Origin: Mycobacterium gordonae
Lineage (GTDB): Bacteria > Actinomycetota > Actinomycetes > Mycobacteriales > Mycobacteriaceae
DNA length: 33,653 nucleotides
Assembly: GCF_002101675.1 (NCBI RefSeq)
Contig: NZ_LQOY01000211.1
Span: 1 to 33,653, forward strand
Direction: 5' to 3'
The notes beneath the pieces were generated by a model. The model did not search any database and had not been told where the DNA came from. It saw nothing but the letters and a program-made list of their open reading frames with translations. The position numbers and the translations under genes are program-made. Below, piece by piece: positions 23,280-30,826 of this stretch; position 1 is the stretch's first letter, and each line of letters starts with the position of its first letter.

Positions 23280-24182
23280 TCACGACGCGCGCCGCACCGC
23301 GCTGACCTGCCGCCAGCCCAGTTCCGGGTGCGACACCAAGTGGTTGATCAGCAGCTCGGTGGCCATCGGCGGGGTCGGCTGGCTGACAACATGCCAGGGC
23401 CGCTTGATCGGTGTGCCCGGCACCGACAGCTCGACGAGCGCGCCGGAGTCCAGCTCGCGCTGCACCGCCTGCCGCGAGACCAGGGTCACGCCCAGGCCGG
23501 CGACCGCCGCCGACACCACCGCGCCGTGGGACCCCAGCACCAGCTGCGGTGGCGCGACGTCCAGATCCTCCAGCAGCGTCATCAGCGTCGAGCGGGTGCC
23601 AGACCCGTGCTCACGCAGCAGCCAGGTGGCCGCCGCGGGAACGAACCCGTCGGCCACCGACGGGCAGCCCACCACGATCAGCGTGTTGGGGCTGATCGCC
23701 CGCACCCGGACCTTCTTGCGCAGCTCCTCGGGCGGGCGTCCGGCGAAAACCAGGTCAACCTCATGCCGGGACAGCATCGGCCACAGCGCGCTGCGGGCGG
23801 CCACCTCCACGTGCAGTACCACCCCGGGATGTTCGGCTCGAAACGACGCCAGTGCCGCCGGGATCAGCAACTCCCCCGCCGATGTCACCGCGGCCAACCG
23901 GATGGAACCGTTCTCCGGGTCCGCCTCGCCGCGCGCGGCCAGGATCGCCTCGTCGTGCAGACCCAGGATCCGGCGCGCGTACTCCACGTAACGCAGACCC
24001 GCCGGCGTCAGCCGCACTCCCCGGCCGTGCCGGTCGACCAGCGTGATGCCGATGTCCTGGCTCAGCGCCCGCAGCGCCGACGAGATTGACGACTCGGTGA
24101 CCACCAGACGTTCGGCGGCTCCCCGGACCGAACCGGTGTCGGCCACCTCGACGAGGGCCCGCAACCTTGCATTGGTAGTCAT
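23280..24182 (-). CDS. cbbR: LysR-family regulator, CbbR-like
   Basis: A 300-residue LysR-type regulator. The winged helix-turn-helix is at residues 1-60: LVEVADTGSVRGAAERLVVTESSISSALRALSQDIG, followed by LVDRHGRGVRLTPAG. The two-lobe effector domain starts near residue 90 (GSIRLAAVTSAGELLIPAALASF). In autotrophs CbbR activates cbb operons in response to metabolites such as RuBP, NADPH or phosphoenolpyruvate. Unlike the usual divergent arrangement, the gene is last in cbbL-S-X-R, its ATG overlapping the cbbX stop, so it is produced along with the operon it probably controls. The longer open frame upstream is the wrong frame of cbbX. The CbbR name rests on context. Confidence 0.85.
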   Translation of the reverse strand: MTTNARLRALVEVADTGSVRGAAERLVVTESSISSALRALSQDIGITLVDRHGRGVRLTPAGLRYVEYARRILGLHDEAILAARGEADPENGSIRLAAVTSAGELLIPAALASFRAEHPGVVLHVEVAARSALWPMLSRHEVDLVFAGRPPEELRKKVRVRAISPNTLIVVGCPSVADGFVPAAATWLLREHGSGTRSTLMTLLEDLDVAPPQLVLGSHGAVVSAAVAGLGVTLVSRQAVQRELDSGALVELSVPGTPIKRPWHVVSQPTPPMATELLINHLVSHPELGWRQVSAVRRAS

Positions 24183-25123
24183 GCGCTCTCCCGTGTCTCG
24201 AACACCCGACTGGCCAACAGATCTACCGCCTCGATCGTGGTCAGCTCCGCCAAACCCACCGGCGTGTCCGCAGCGGCCAGCAGTCGGCGCGCGTGGCGGA
24301 GCCGGGCCCGTTCCAGCGCGTTGCGCACACTGCGCGCGTTGGCGAACCAGGGCTGGTCGCGGCGCCGGTGCAGATACTGATGCAGCACCGAACGGGCTTC
24401 GTCGGAGAACCGATAGCCCAACCCGTCGATCATCAGCCCCGCGATCTGCTCGAGTTCGCCGACCGTGTAGTCGGGGAAGGTGATGTGGTGGGCGATGCGG
24501 CTCTGCATGCCGGGGTTGGCCGAGAAGAACTGGTCCATCTTGTCGGCGTAGCCGGCCAGGATCACCACCAGGTCGTCGCGGTTGTTCTCCATCACCTGCA
24601 GCAGGATCTCGATGGCTTCGCCGCCGTAGTCGCGTTCGTTCTCGACCTTGTACAGGTAGTACGCCTCGTCGATGAACAGCACCCCGCCCATCGCCCGCTT
24701 GATGACGTCTTTGGTCTTGGGCGCGGTGTGGCCGACGTATTCGCCGACCAGGTCGTCGCGCGTGACACTGACGAGATGGCCGCGACGCAGGTAGCCGAGC
24801 CGGTGCAGCAGGTCGGCCATCCTGGTTGCGACGGTGGTCTTGCCGGTGCCCGGGTTGCCGGTGAAGCACATGTGCAGGGTGGGCTGGGCGGCCTTGACGC
24901 CGAACCGCTCCCGCATGCGGTCGACCAGCAGCAGCGCCGCGATCTCGGCGATGCGCGTCTTCACCGGCTCCAGGCCGACCAATTCGCGGTCCAATCCGGC
25001 CAGCACCTCGTCGACCCCCGAGGTGGCCCGGGCCGCCGCCAGGTCGACGACGGCGTCCGGGTCCAAGGGCTCGGGTTCGGGCTCCGCGACCGTGGCCGCG
25101 GGCCGGTAGCCGAAGGCGGTCAT
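24179..25123 (-). CDS. cbbX: CbbX, red-type RubisCO activase
   Basis: An AAA+ ATPase of 314 residues that pulls on the RubisCO large-subunit C terminus to release inhibitory sugar phosphates. Walker A GNPGTGKTT is at about 89-97, and Walker B VLFIDEAYYLY at about 148-158 has the catalytic Asp-Glu. The pore-loop region EYVGHTAPKTK and the sensor/arginine-finger part SRIAHHITFPDYT follow, with NARSVRNALERAR in the C-terminal lid. Its presence marks the linked RubisCO as red-type (form IC/IE). ATG 25123 overlaps the cbbS stop in an ATGA junction; an earlier in-frame start would lie within cbbS. An extra N-terminal acidic stretch (EPEPEPLDPD) precedes the core. Confidence 0.96.
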   Translation of the reverse strand: MTAFGYRPAATVAEPEPEPLDPDAVVDLAAARATSGVDEVLAGLDRELVGLEPVKTRIAEIAALLLVDRMRERFGVKAAQPTLHMCFTGNPGTGKTTVATRMADLLHRLGYLRRGHLVSVTRDDLVGEYVGHTAPKTKDVIKRAMGGVLFIDEAYYLYKVENERDYGGEAIEILLQVMENNRDDLVVILAGYADKMDQFFSANPGMQSRIAHHITFPDYTVGELEQIAGLMIDGLGYRFSDEARSVLHQYLHRRRDQPWFANARSVRNALERARLRHARRLLAAADTPVGLAELTTIEAVDLLASRVFETRESA

Positions 25124-25545
25124 GACGACTCGTACCGCTGCCCGCTCGGCCGTTCGGTGGCGTAGGCGAACGTGCTGTAGCCGATCTGCCGGTTGGCCCG
25201 CTCGGCGCGGTCGAGCCGGAAGCCCGGCTCTTCGGCGGGCCGGTTGACGATGAACGACAGCGCCGTCGTCTGCCGGCCCAGGCTCGCGTCGTAGGCGTTG
25301 AGGCGGATGTAGCTGTTCGGGTTGGCCGCCCGGCAGGCGTTGACCTCGAGCAGCACGCCGGCCGCGTCCTTGAGGTCGAACATCGGCAGCCCCCACATCT
25401 CCCAGTAGATGTTGCGCGGGTGCGGGTCGTCGGTGAATTCCACCGACAACGGCCAGTCGTGGTCGAGCGCGTAGTTGATCTGGGCGGTGATCTCCTCGTC
25501 GGTGAAGTCGGGCAGATAGGAGAAAGTGCCCTGGGTGATTCGCAT
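25120..25545 (-). CDS. cbbS: RubisCO small subunit (red-type form I)
   Basis: This 141-residue small subunit caps the L8S8 enzyme. It opens MRITQGTFSYLPDFTDEEI, the usual form I start, and contains RNIYWEMWGLPMFDL. The C-terminal 30-40 residues (RPAEEPGFRLDRAERANRQIGYSTFAYATER) are the red-type extension that forms a beta-hairpin lining the central solvent channel and replaces a loop of the green type. The gene lies 16 bases after cbbL with AAGGAG about 8 bases before the ATG, and its stop overlaps cbbX. No truncation is seen. Confidence 0.96.
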   Translation of the reverse strand: MRITQGTFSYLPDFTDEEITAQINYALDHDWPLSVEFTDDPHPRNIYWEMWGLPMFDLKDAAGVLLEVNACRAANPNSYIRLNAYDASLGRQTTALSFIVNRPAEEPGFRLDRAERANRQIGYSTFAYATERPSGQRYESS

Positions 25546-25561
25546 GGTTGCGCTCCTTGGG

Positions 25562-26992
25562 TCAGACCCGGGTCGGCGTCGCGACGACGTCCGGGGTGTC
25601 GGTGGATTCGTAGTTGAAGGTGATGTCGCCCCAGGTGGCCAACGCGGTGTCCAGCGCCCGGTTGCGGGAAGCGGCCTTCTTCAGGATCTCGGGGCCCTCG
25701 TGGTAGTAATCGCGGCCCTCGTTGCGGGCCTTGATCATGGCTTCCAGTGCGACCCGGTTGGCCTCGGCGCCGGCGGCGATGCCCATCGGGTGGCCGATCG
25801 TGCCGCCGCCGAACTGCAGCACCACGTCCTCACCGAGATAGTGGATGAGCTGGTGCATCTGACCTGCGTGGATACCGCCGGAGGCGACCGGCATGACGCC
25901 GGGCATCGAGGCCCACTCCTGGTCGAAGTACAGGCCCTTGACCGGGTCGGCTTTGATGCTGTCCAGCCGCAGAGTGTCGTAGAAGCCGGCGGTGGTGTTG
26001 GGGTCGCCTTCCAGCTTGCCGACGACGGTGCCGGCATGGATGTGGTCGACCCCGGCCAGCCGCATCCACTTGGAGATGACGCGGAAGCTGACGCCGTGGT
26101 TCTTCTGCCGGGTGTAGGTGCCGTGACCGGCGCGGTGTAGGTGCAGGATGACCCCGTTGTCGCGGGCCCACTTGGCCATCGACTGAATCGCGGTGTAGCC
26201 GATGGTCAGGTCGATCATCACGATCACCGAGCCCAGTTCGGCGGCGAACTCAGCCCGCTCGTACATCTCCTCCATCGTTCCGGCGGTGATGTTGAGGTAG
26301 TGGCCCTTGATCTCACCGGTCGCGGCCTGCGCCCGGTTGACGGCTTCCATGCAGAACAGGAAGCGGTCGCGCCACCGCATGAACGGCTGGGAGTTGATGT
26401 TCTCGTCGTCCTTGGTGAAGTCCAGCCCGCCGCGCAGGGCCTCGTAGACGACTCGGCCGTAGTTGCGGGCGGAGAGTCCCAGCTTGGGCTTGGTGGTGGC
26501 GCCCAGCAGCGGACGGCCGAACTTGCCGAGGTGCTCGCGTTCCATCACGATGCCGTGTGCGGGGCCCTGGAAGGTCTTGACGTAGTGGGTCGGGATCCGC
26601 ATGTCTTCCAGGCGCAGCGCCTTGAGCGGCTTGAACCCGAACACGTTGCCGATGATCGAGCTGGTCAGGTTGGCGATCGAGCCCTCCTCGAACAGGTCGA
26701 GGTCATAAGCGATCCAGGCGATCCACTGCCCGGGCGTGTTCGGCACCGCATCGACGCGGTAGCACTTGGCCTGGTAGTGCTCGAATGTGGTGAGCCGGTC
26801 GGTCCACACCACCGTCCAGGTCGCGGTGCTCGATTCGCCGGCGACGGCGGCGCCGGCCTCTTCGGGGGGGACCCCTTCTTGCGGCGTGATCCGGAAGGCG
26901 CACAACACGTCGGTGTCCTTCGGAACGTAGTCCGGCTGCCAATATCCCATTTCTGCGTACGGGATGACTCCCGCGTTCCATCTCTGTGTCAT
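25562..26992 (-). CDS. cbbL: RubisCO large subunit (red-type form I, IC/IE)
   Basis: This 476-residue catalytic subunit carboxylates ribulose 1,5-bisphosphate to two 3-phosphoglycerates. Active-site residues are all present: KPKLG (Lys168 and Lys170), GLDFTKDDEN with the carbamylated Lys194, the flexible loop VVGKLEGD with Lys326, and the phosphate-binding FGGGTIGHP. Together with CbbX it is red-type; actinobacterial sequences of this kind have been separated as form IE, but I cannot place it without a tree. The first gene of cbbL-S-X-R, it is divergent from the aldolase across a 148-base AT-rich gap that should hold a CbbR-controlled promoter. The start context has only a weak ribosome site. 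Confidence 0.97.
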   Translation of the reverse strand: MTQRWNAGVIPYAEMGYWQPDYVPKDTDVLCAFRITPQEGVPPEEAGAAVAGESSTATWTVVWTDRLTTFEHYQAKCYRVDAVPNTPGQWIAWIAYDLDLFEEGSIANLTSSIIGNVFGFKPLKALRLEDMRIPTHYVKTFQGPAHGIVMEREHLGKFGRPLLGATTKPKLGLSARNYGRVVYEALRGGLDFTKDDENINSQPFMRWRDRFLFCMEAVNRAQAATGEIKGHYLNITAGTMEEMYERAEFAAELGSVIVMIDLTIGYTAIQSMAKWARDNGVILHLHRAGHGTYTRQKNHGVSFRVISKWMRLAGVDHIHAGTVVGKLEGDPNTTAGFYDTLRLDSIKADPVKGLYFDQEWASMPGVMPVASGGIHAGQMHQLIHYLGEDVVLQFGGGTIGHPMGIAAGAEANRVALEAMIKARNEGRDYYHEGPEILKKAASRNRALDTALATWGDITFNYESTDTPDVVATPTRV

Positions 26993-27140
26993 GGCTCGAA
27001 TCGTGTCAGCGCAATACTGAAGCTGTCTATCGATAATAGTCCATCAAATCTGAAGTAAATAGTTAAGTGTTTGCCGTACCCCCACCAGTTCCACCGTTCG
27101 GGTGAAGACCAGTGTCCGGGGTCTTTCTACGGTCTGGGCC
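26993..27140. promoter_or_regulatory. Divergent cbbL / aldolase promoter region
   Basis: An unusually AT-rich stretch for this genome lies at about 27012-27066. It contains the palindrome TATCGATA (27028-27035) inside CTATCGATAATAG (27027-27039), and two copies of CTGAAG (27018-27023 and 27050-27055). LysR regulators bind T-N11-A sites in pairs, which this region could supply, so it is the best candidate for the CbbR site controlling both operons. If the aldolase starts at GTG 27102, the gap shrinks by 39 bases. Confidence 0.5.
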
Positions 27141-28139
27141 ATGAACACATGCAGGAAGATCGCCCAGGCCATGACCGCACCCGGCAAAGGAATCCTGGCC
27201 GCCGACGAGAGCATCGCCACCATGTCCAGCCGGCTGGAGCAGGCAGGCGTCACCGCCACCGCGGACAGTCGACGCATCTACCGCGAGATCCTGACCAGCA
27301 CGCCGGGCCTGGCTGACGGAGTCTCCGGGATCATCTTCTGCGAGGAGACGCTCGCCCAGGTCTTCAGCGACGGCCGACCGTTCGCCCAAGCGGTCCGCGA
27401 ACTCGGCATGCTGCCCGGGATCAAGGTCGACACCGGCGCCAGGCCGTGTCCCGGCCTCCCCGGGGAAACCGTGACCGAAGGACTCGACGGCTTGCCTGCC
27501 CGCCTGGCGCGGTACGCGGAGATGGGCGCCGTGTTCGCCAAATGGCGCGCGGTCTTCACCATCAGCGACAACACCCCAAGCTGGGGCGCGATCGCCTGCA
27601 ACGCCAACGCGCTGGCCCGCTACGCGGCCGCCTGCCAGGAAGCCGGAATCGTGCCGATCGTCGAACCCGAGGTGCTGATGACCGGTGACCACGGCATCGA
27701 GCGGTGTGCCGAGGTGACCGCCAGCGTGCACGCGGCCGTCCGTCAGCAGCTCGGTTTGCTGCGAGTGGACCTGGCCGGCATCGTCCTCAAACCGAACATG
27801 GTGATCGAGGGCGAGGACCACCCAGTTCAGGCCAGCGCGGAACAAGTGGCCGAGGCGACAGTCTCGGTGCTGCGGGCCTGGCCCGGTGAGCTGGCCGGCG
27901 TGGCTTTCCTGTCCGGGGGACAGTCGCCGCAGCGTGCCACAGCAAACCTCACCGCGCTGCAAGCCCATCGCACGCCGTGGCCACTAACCTTCTCGTTCGG
28001 CCGGGCGTTGGTGTCGCCCGCGCTGACGGCGTGGCGCGGCGACGAGCTGAAGATCGGTGCCGCGCAGGACGCGCTGTCCAGCCACGTGAACGCCAACGCC
28101 GCGGCGCTGCGGCTGCGCGGTGAGCTTCAGCCGGCCTGA
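27141..28139 (+). CDS. Class I fructose-bisphosphate aldolase
   Basis: A 332-residue Schiff-base aldolase of the animal/plant type. It condenses dihydroxyacetone phosphate with glyceraldehyde 3-phosphate, and in the CBB cycle also with erythrose 4-phosphate. GKGILAADESIATM is the N-terminal signature, AKWRAVF carries one active-site Lys, and GIVLKPNMV has the Schiff-base Lys (residue 217). The C terminus lacks the conserved Tyr end of animal enzymes. Most actinobacteria also have a class II enzyme, so this is probably the CBB-dedicated copy. It is divergent from cbbL. A GTG at 27102 would add 13 residues; the ATG is preferred by family length. Its last 13 bases overlap the convergent histidine kinase gene. 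Confidence 0.93.
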   Translation: MNTCRKIAQAMTAPGKGILAADESIATMSSRLEQAGVTATADSRRIYREILTSTPGLADGVSGIIFCEETLAQVFSDGRPFAQAVRELGMLPGIKVDTGARPCPGLPGETVTEGLDGLPARLARYAEMGAVFAKWRAVFTISDNTPSWGAIACNANALARYAAACQEAGIVPIVEPEVLMTGDHGIERCAEVTASVHAAVRQQLGLLRVDLAGIVLKPNMVIEGEDHPVQASAEQVAEATVSVLRAWPGELAGVAFLSGGQSPQRATANLTALQAHRTPWPLTFSFGRALVSPALTAWRGDELKIGAAQDALSSHVNANAAALRLRGELQPA

Positions 28140-29314
28140 GCCGGCAGCGGCACCGTCACCGTGACCGTGGTTCCCGATCCGGGTGTGGACCGCACCGCCA
28201 GCCGTCCGCCCACCAGCTCCGCGCGTTCTGTCATCGACAGCATCCCGTAGCTGGTGGGCGCGCGGCCTGGAGACGGCGTGAAGCCGACGCCGTCGTCGGC
28301 GACTTGCAGGCGGGCCTCACCGTCAGAGACCGTGAAACGCACAGTGGCCGTCATCGCCTTCGAGTGCTTGACGACATTCTGCAGACACTCCTGCGCGATG
28401 CGGTACAGCGCCACCTCGACATGTTCGGAGAGCCGCGTGTCGGCCAGTTCGAGATCGAGGTCGACCTCCGGGATGGTCGAGGCGAGGCTGGCCAGCCCGC
28501 CGGCCAGGCCGAGGTCGTCGAGTACGGGTGGCCGCAGGCCGCCGATCGCCGAGCGGGCCTCCGCCAGGGTGAGGTCGACCAGGTCGCGGGCCTTCTCCAG
28601 CTGTTCGGTGGCCTCGGCGGAGTCGTCGATCTCCACGGCCCGGGCGGCGGCGTCGAGCCGGTAGCTCAGGCTGACCAGTCGCTGGCTGATGCCGTCGTGG
28701 ATGTCGCCGGCCAGTCGCCTGCGCTCGGATTCCTGGGCGGCGATCACCTGTTCGGCGAAGTTTCCGTGCACCCGTTCCTTGGCGGCCAGCTGCCGGTGCA
28801 CCCGGGCCTGGTCCAGGGCGCCGGCGGTGAGCCGACCGATCGCCAGCAGCAGCTGAATGTCACGCTCGGTGAAGTCGCGGCGGGCCACGGTATGCACGTT
28901 CAGGACACCGACGAGCCGGCCCAGCCCGGTCTCCATCGGTACCGACGCCATTGAGGTGAAGTCCGAGCCGCGCAGGGCCGCGATCGGCACATAGCGCGGG
29001 TCTTCGTCCTTGCCGCTGGTGATGACGACGGGCTCGCGGTGCTGGGCCACCCAGCCCGAGACGCCCTCGCCCAACCGCAGCTGCACCTGCCCGATGTACT
29101 CGTCGAACGGGGGCGTCGCGCCGGCCAACGTCAGCGAGCCGCCGGAGTCGTCGAGCACGTGCACGAAGCACACGTCCGATGCCGTGGCGGCGGTGATCAG
29201 CCGGGCGACTGCGGCAGCCACCGGTTCGACCGCCGGGCCGCTGCCGGTGGCGGCGACGATGTCGAGCAGCAGCGCCACCTCCCGGTCGGAGTCCACCAGC
29301 CCGCGCACGTTCAC
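28127..29314 (-). CDS. GAF-domain sensor histidine kinase (HisKA_3)
   Basis: A 395-residue soluble sensor kinase without membrane helices. A GAF domain covers about residues 30-170 (LGEGVSGWVAQHREPVVI, ASVPMETGLGRLVGVLNV). The dimerisation helix carries the phosphoacceptor His206 in LAGDIHDGISQRL. The HATPase domain has the N-box around Asn313 (LQNVVKHSK), DDGVGF at 340-345 and a terminal GSGTTVTVTVPLP. The kind resembles NarX/DevS-like kinases that sense small ligands or redox state. GTG 29314 overlaps the response-regulator stop, so the two form one unit. Located between the aldolase and the rpe-tkt-cbbY genes, it probably reports redox or gas status to the autotrophy genes; the GAF ligand cannot be read from sequence. 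Confidence 0.92.
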   Translation of the reverse strand: MNVRGLVDSDREVALLLDIVAATGSGPAVEPVAAAVARLITAATASDVCFVHVLDDSGGSLTLAGATPPFDEYIGQVQLRLGEGVSGWVAQHREPVVITSGKDEDPRYVPIAALRGSDFTSMASVPMETGLGRLVGVLNVHTVARRDFTERDIQLLLAIGRLTAGALDQARVHRQLAAKERVHGNFAEQVIAAQESERRRLAGDIHDGISQRLVSLSYRLDAAARAVEIDDSAEATEQLEKARDLVDLTLAEARSAIGGLRPPVLDDLGLAGGLASLASTIPEVDLDLELADTRLSEHVEVALYRIAQECLQNVVKHSKAMTATVRFTVSDGEARLQVADDGVGFTPSPGRAPTSYGMLSMTERAELVGGRLAVRSTPGSGTTVTVTVPLPAQAG

Positions 29315-29979
29315 TGGTAAATGCCCTCGCGCAGCGCGACTGCCACCGCCGCGGTGCGGTCGTTGACGCCGAGCTTGCGGTAGATGGACCGCAGATGGCT
29401 CTTCACCGTCTCGTCGCCGATGACGAGTTTGCTGGCGATGCCCCGATTGGACAGGCCGGCCACCACGAACGAGAGGATCTCGCTTTCGCGTTGGCTCAGG
29501 CCCTGGCGCGCTCCCGGCCAGAATTCGTCACGCTGCAACCGCGCGGCGGTGTCCGCGGCGCGGGCGGCCAGGCCGGCGTCGATGGCCGTCGAACCGCCTT
29601 GCACGTACTCGAGTTGGCGCACCAGTTCGTCGCTGCTAATGCCCTTGAGCAGGTAGCCGGACGCCCCGACCCGCAGCGCCTGGAAAAGGTACTGCTCGTC
29701 TTCGTAAACCGACAGCAGAATCACCTTGGAGGCCGGATTGCGCTCTCGGATGGTTCGGCACAGATCCAGCCCGCTGGCGCCCTGCATCCGCACGTCGCAC
29801 AGCACGATGTCGGGGCGCAGGCTCTCGATGACGCCGACCGCGTTCTCGGCGCCGACGGCCTCCCCCACCACGCGTACCCGATTCTTGAACGAGGCGAGCA
29901 TGGCCTTGAGACCCTCGATGACCATTTCATGGTCGTCTACCAATACGACGCGAACGGGTGCCGCGGTTATCACCGTCAT
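29311..29979 (-). CDS. NarL/LuxR-type response regulator
   Basis: A 222-residue two-domain regulator. The receiver domain (about 8-125) has the acidic pair in VVLVDDHEMV, phosphoacceptor Asp62 in VLCDVRMQG, and the switch Lys in GYLLKGIS. The LuxR-type helix-turn-helix at about 155-215 reads LSQRESEILSFVVAGLSNRGIASKL then ETVKSHLRSIYRKLGV. It is first in the two-gene operon with the kinase, and divergent from rpe. ATG 29979 is the family-consistent start; the open frame continues upstream but without similarity. The G/C-run repeat at 30063-30088 lies in its own promoter region and might be its binding site. Confidence 0.92.
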   Translation of the reverse strand: MTVITAAPVRVVLVDDHEMVIEGLKAMLASFKNRVRVVGEAVGAENAVGVIESLRPDIVLCDVRMQGASGLDLCRTIRERNPASKVILLSVYEDEQYLFQALRVGASGYLLKGISSDELVRQLEYVQGGSTAIDAGLAARAADTAARLQRDEFWPGARQGLSQRESEILSFVVAGLSNRGIASKLVIGDETVKSHLRSIYRKLGVNDRTAAVAVALREGIYQ

Positions 29980-30142
29980 GCATAAACGATAAAGGTGAAT
30001 GCGAATGCCGTCATCTCTATATTCGTGCCGATTATGACTGTGCAGCGAGAGCCGCGGCATTACCCCCCAATTCCCCCCGCGATGGGGGATTCGTCTCGAC
30101 GGCGGTCGCCTTAAGTTGGCGGCGTGAAGGAGGTGGTGTGAG
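29980..30142. promoter_or_regulatory. Divergent promoter region, response regulator / rpe
   Basis: The gap contains two C-runs (30063-30068 and 30073-30078) and a G-run (30084-30088): CCCCCC-GCGAT-GGGGG forms an inverted repeat with AAT-type flanks on both sides. It belongs to the same C5/G5 repeat group as 3320 and 13342. A strong ribosome site AAGGAGG (30128-30134) lies 8 bases before the rpe GTG. Confidence 0.45.
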
Positions 30143-30826
30143 GTGACGAGCCCAGTCCTGGTCGCGTCGGTGTTGCCGGCCGACTTCGCCGAACTCGGCC
30201 GCGATGTCGCCGAGATCGAGCACGCCGGCGTGGACCGCATTCAGTGGGACGTCATGGACGGCCGGTTCGTGCCGAACCTGACGTTCGGCCCTGACGTGAT
30301 TGCCGCCTGCCGCGACCTGGTGACGATCGGCTTCGAGGCACACCTGATGGTGGAGGACCCCGACCCGATGTTGCCGCGGTGGGTGGAGGCGGGCTGTGAG
30401 ATCGTCATCGTGCACGCCGAGGCGTGCCGGCACTTGCACCGCACCCTGTCGAGCATCCGCGACCTTGGCGCCCGCGCGGGTGTGGCGGTCAATCCGGCCA
30501 CTCCCCTGGCCGCGGTGGTCGACGTTCTCGACATTACCGACCTACTGCTGATCATGACAGTCAACCCGGGGTTCGGCGGGCAGCGGTATCTGGCCAGCAT
30601 GGAGCCCAAGATTGCGGCCGCCCGGGCCGAAATCGACGGCCGCGGACTGGAGATCGAACTCGAAGTCGACGGCGGCATCGGACCGTCCACCATCGGGCGG
30701 GCCGCGGCAGCGGGCGCCGACGTATTCTGCGCCGGCTCCGCACTGTTCGCCGCCTCCATGCCGGATCGCGCCGAGGCGCTCCGTGCGGCCGCCCGCCAAA
30801 CCAACGAGAGATTGGTGACCCGATGA
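30143..30826 (+). CDS. cbbE: Ribulose-phosphate 3-epimerase
   Basis: This 227-residue TIM-barrel enzyme converts xylulose 5-phosphate to ribulose 5-phosphate in the regeneration phase of the CBB cycle. Visible motifs are SVLPADFAELGRDV at the start, WDVMDGRFVPNLTFGP with the catalytic Asp and metal ligands, EAHLMVEDP with the metal His, VNPGFGGQRYL over the active site and EVDGGIG with the second catalytic Asp. Length is normal. The GTG start has AAGGAGG upstream. The stop overlaps the transketolase ATG. Because of its position it is likely a CBB-dedicated copy (cbbE) in addition to a housekeeping rpe elsewhere. Confidence 0.95.
   Translation: MTSPVLVASVLPADFAELGRDVAEIEHAGVDRIQWDVMDGRFVPNLTFGPDVIAACRDLVTIGFEAHLMVEDPDPMLPRWVEAGCEIVIVHAEACRHLHRTLSSIRDLGARAGVAVNPATPLAAVVDVLDITDLLLIMTVNPGFGGQRYLASMEPKIAAARAEIDGRGLEIELEVDGGIGPSTIGRAAAAGADVFCAGSALFAASMPDRAEALRAAARQTNERLVTR

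Noticed and set aside
27102..27140. Aldolase start at GTG 27102
   Set aside because: It would add 13 residues with no family counterpart. I kept ATG 27141, though neither start has a strong ribosome site.
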